Of a DNA stretch of 64,000 bases, positions 62,088 through 64,000 are shown one piece after another. The DNA is taken from assembly GCF_030549615.1 (NCBI RefSeq), contig NZ_CP130832.1, forward strand, positions 2,232,001 to 2,296,000, given 5' to 3'. How positions within the stretch are numbered: the stretch's first letter is position 1; each line of letters begins with the position of its first letter. The translations under genes and the position numbers were made by a program. The DNA comes from Stenotrophomonas sp. 610A2 (GTDB lineage Bacteria > Pseudomonadota > Gammaproteobacteria > Xanthomonadales > Xanthomonadaceae). The notes below the pieces were generated by a model. The model made no database searches, had not been told where the DNA came from, and saw only the letters and a program-made list of their open reading frames with translations.

Positions 62088-62696
62088 ATGACCGAGCTCA
62101 GCCCCCGCCGTACTGCCATCCTTCGCTACATCCGTGACCAGGTGACCGGACATGGGCAGGCGCCCTCGTTGGCTGAAATCGCCGCTGCCTGCGGGCTTGC
62201 CTCGCGCGGTGCCGCGCGCAAGCACGTGCTGGCCTTGAGCGAGGCGGGTCTGATCGAGGTGGCTGCGGGTCAGGCCCGCGGGATTCGCCCGGCGGGGCAG
62301 ATCCCACGGACGGAGCTGCTGCAGGTGCCCGTGCTTGGGCGGGTCGCCGCAGGCGCACCGATCGGAGCCGACGCGGAGCTGGCCGACACCTTGGCCCTGG
62401 ATGAGCGGCTGTTTGCCGCGCGCCCGGATTACCTGCTGCGCGTGCAAGGCGATTCGATGATCGATGACGGCATCCTCGATGGTGATCTGGTCGCGGTCCG
62501 GCGCAGCAGTGATGCGCGCAATGGTCAGACGGTGGTGGCGCGGCTGGACGGTGAGTTGACCATCAAGCGGCTCTCGCGCAGTGGTACAACGCTGCGGCTG
62601 CTGCCGCGCAACCCGGCCTATGCGCCGATTGAAGTGCAGCACGATCAGGACTTCGCCATCGAGGGCGTGTTCTGTGGTTTGGTCCGGCGTGGCTGA
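62079..62696 (+). CDS. lexA2: Second SOS repressor LexA2
   Basis: This 205-residue repressor has an N-terminal winged helix (about 5-72) with LSPRRTAILRYIRDQVTGHGQAPSLAEIAAACGLASRGAARKHVLALSEAGLIE. The cleavage site is Ala91-Gly92 in VAAGAP. Catalytic Ser126 in GDSMIDDGI and Lys163 in LTIKRLS are present, so RecA-driven self-cleavage should work. ATG 62079 is 5 bases after AAGGAG; ATG 62088 is a less likely start. It heads lexA2-imuA-imuB, an SOS mutagenesis cassette, and probably represses it through the operator at 62070-62087. Overlaps imuA by one base. Confidence 0.93.
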   Translation: MYSMTELSPRRTAILRYIRDQVTGHGQAPSLAEIAAACGLASRGAARKHVLALSEAGLIEVAAGQARGIRPAGQIPRTELLQVPVLGRVAAGAPIGADAELADTLALDERLFAARPDYLLRVQGDSMIDDGILDGDLVAVRRSSDARNGQTVVARLDGELTIKRLSRSGTTLRLLPRNPAYAPIEVQHDQDFAIEGVFCGLVRRG

Positions 62697-63316
62697 TGGG
62701 CGCGGTTGTTGCCCTCGACAGCCTGCTGCACGAACGCCGGGTCTGGCGTGGTCGGCCTGCGCCACTGCCGGCCAGCCGCCAACCGACGGGTTATGCGCAA
62801 CTGGATGATGTGCTGCCTACCGGCGGTTGGCCGGAGTCGGCGTTGAGCGAAATCCTGTTGCCCGCAGAAGGCGTGGGTGAGCTGCGCCTGCTATGGCCAT
62901 CGTTGGCGCGTTTGACCCAGGCTGGCGAGCGTGTGGTGCTGGTGGCACCGCCACATATTCCTTATGCGCCGGCCTGGCAGGCGGCGGGCATCGACCTGCG
63001 CCAGCTGCAGGTGGTGCAGGCGGCGGATCAACGCGATGCGCTCTGGGCCACTGAACAATGCCTGCGTTCGGGCAGCTGCGGTGCAGTGCTGTGCTGGCCG
63101 CAGATGGCCGAGGACAAGGCCTTGCGGCGGCTGCAGGTGGCGGCCGAATCAGGGCAGACGCTGGGTTTTGCCAGCCGGCCGTTGCAGGCGGCAAAGAACC
63201 CTTCGCCGGCCGCCCTGCGCATCGCCATCGATGCACAGCCGGCGCAGCTGCGGGTGCTGAAGTGTCGTGGTGGCATGGTGCCGTCGCGCCCGTTGCCGTT
63301 TGCCCGGGAGCAGTAA
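62696..63316 (+). CDS. imuA: Translesion-synthesis accessory protein ImuA
   Basis: This 206-residue RecA/SulA-like protein carries GYAQLDDVLPTGGWPESALSEILLPAEGVGELRLLWPSLARL and VVLVAPPHIPYAPAWQAAGIDLRQLQVVQA, typical of ImuA (cell division inhibitor SulA-like family). It lacks a full Walker A. It works with ImuB and DnaE2 in damage-induced mutagenesis. Starts at ATG 62696 in the last base of lexA2 (TGATG), so the two are co-translated. Confidence 0.92.
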   Translation: MGAVVALDSLLHERRVWRGRPAPLPASRQPTGYAQLDDVLPTGGWPESALSEILLPAEGVGELRLLWPSLARLTQAGERVVLVAPPHIPYAPAWQAAGIDLRQLQVVQAADQRDALWATEQCLRSGSCGAVLCWPQMAEDKALRRLQVAAESGQTLGFASRPLQAAKNPSPAALRIAIDAQPAQLRVLKCRGGMVPSRPLPFAREQ

Positions 63317-63319
63317 GCC

Positions 63320-64000
63320 GTGCGCTGGGCCTGCATCCTGTTGCCACACCTGGCCATGGACGGCGTCCTGCGTGGCTGTGCCGAGCCGGACGCGGCGCGG
63401 GTATTGATCAGTGGGCCCAGCCAGCGGCGGGTGCTGCATGCAGTCAATCCCGCGGCGGCGGCGCTGGGGCTGAAGGCAGGGCAGTCGCTGGTGACGGCAC
63501 AGGCATTGGCAACCGGGTTTGAAATACACCCATACGAGCCGGACGCGCAGTCGGAGTGGCATCGTTTTCTTGCGGCTTGGGCGTATCAATTCAGTTCGCA
63601 GGTCAGCCTGCAGTATGCGCAGGCGCTGATCATCGAAATCGAGCACAGCCTGGCGCTGTTCGGGCCGTGGCCGAAGTTCGAGGCGCGCCTGCGGCAGGAG
63701 TTGGGTGCCCTGGGGTTCCGTCATCGCATCGCATTGGCGCCCAATCCGGTGGCTGCTCGCGCCTTGGCCAATGCACGCGATGGTTTGAGCGTGGATGAGG
63801 CAGGGCTGGCGGCATTGCTGGGACAACTGCCGGTTGCACGTGCCGGGTTTGGTGCCAGTGCTTCGGCGGCGTTCGCGCGCATGGGCATCCGTAGCGTCAA
63901 ACAATTGCAGGGCCTGCCACGGGCCAGCATCAACCGGCGCTTTGCACCCGATGTACTGCGGCAGCTGGATGCCTTGCTCGGCGAGCGTGCCTTCGTATTG
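63320..64000 (+). CDS. imuB: Translesion-synthesis Y-family-like protein ImuB, N-terminal part
   Basis: GTG 63320, three bases after the imuA stop, opens a frame that runs to the window end without a stop (227 codons shown). It reads VRWACILLPHLAMDGVLRG, LHAVNPAAAALGLKAGQSLVTAQAL, and LIIEIEHSLALFGPW, the DinB-like palm pattern. The first expected catalytic acidic residues are replaced (ILLPHLAMD), and SLALFGPW has no Asp-Glu pair, as in ImuB proteins that lost polymerase activity. A dnaE2 gene usually follows. Confidence 0.9.
   Translation, partial: MRWACILLPHLAMDGVLRGCAEPDAARVLISGPSQRRVLHAVNPAAAALGLKAGQSLVTAQALATGFEIHPYEPDAQSEWHRFLAAWAYQFSSQVSLQYAQALIIEIEHSLALFGPWPKFEARLRQELGALGFRHRIALAPNPVAARALANARDGLSVDEAGLAALLGQLPVARAGFGASASAAFARMGIRSVKQLQGLPRASINRRFAPDVLRQLDALLGERAFVL

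Overview
The window is a stretch of high-GC chromosome from a Xanthomonadaceae gammaproteobacterium, most likely Stenotrophomonas. This rests on two GTAG-headed palindromes of the SMAG type known from S. maltophilia (49565-49587 and 49759-49781), on a lexA2-imuA-imuB mutagenesis cassette, and on Xanthomonadaceae-like proteins throughout. No databases were searched; family names are recognised from motifs.

1-28.3 kb is most of a type VI secretion (T6SS) locus. It starts inside tssC and continues with hcp, tssE, tssF, tssG, clpV/tssH, a small unknown gene, vgrG and a DUF4123 adaptor. A large VasX-like membrane effector follows, then a row of membrane proteins that are probably immunity or accessory factors. 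After these come an outward-facing membrane protein gene, tagX (M15 peptidase), PAAR, a membrane protein with a ketosynthase-like C-terminal half, tssM, tagF, a BON-OmpA gene and, convergent to the rest, tssA. tssB, tssJ, tssK and tssL are not in the window. The part from the adaptor to 17.9 kb is visibly richer in A/T and in rare codons than its surroundings. It holds a decayed IS3-type transposase and a stub of a duplicated membrane gene, so it reads as a turning-over effector/immunity island inside a stable core.

28.5-39 kb holds a secreted CocE-type hydrolase and the complete five-enzyme histidine utilisation pathway. hutI-hutH-hutG-hutU run leftward and hutF-hutC rightward from a divergent promoter carrying a perfect 12-bp HutC-type palindrome. 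Histidine goes to urocanate (HutH), imidazolonepropionate (HutU), formiminoglutamate (HutI), formylglutamate (HutF), and glutamate plus formate (HutG).

39-51.3 kb holds a membrane-anchored Mrr-like protein, YggS, two PHA-granule proteins, an FHA protein, the serC-pheA-aroA amino-acid operon, two TonB-like proteins, serS, a repeat-filled intergenic region, a LysR regulator and tRNA-Ser(TGA).

51.4-64 kb is mostly housekeeping: two GGDEF cyclases with intact I-sites, a lipoprotein, tadA, orn, an EcsC protein, an FMN reductase, dnaB (with a DnaA box upstream), phrB, an OmpA lipoprotein and lexA2-imuA-imuB. A LexA2-type operator covers the lexA2 ribosome-binding site. imuB runs off the end. A 121-bp composite palindromic repeat occurs twice (33595-33715 and 60727-60847).
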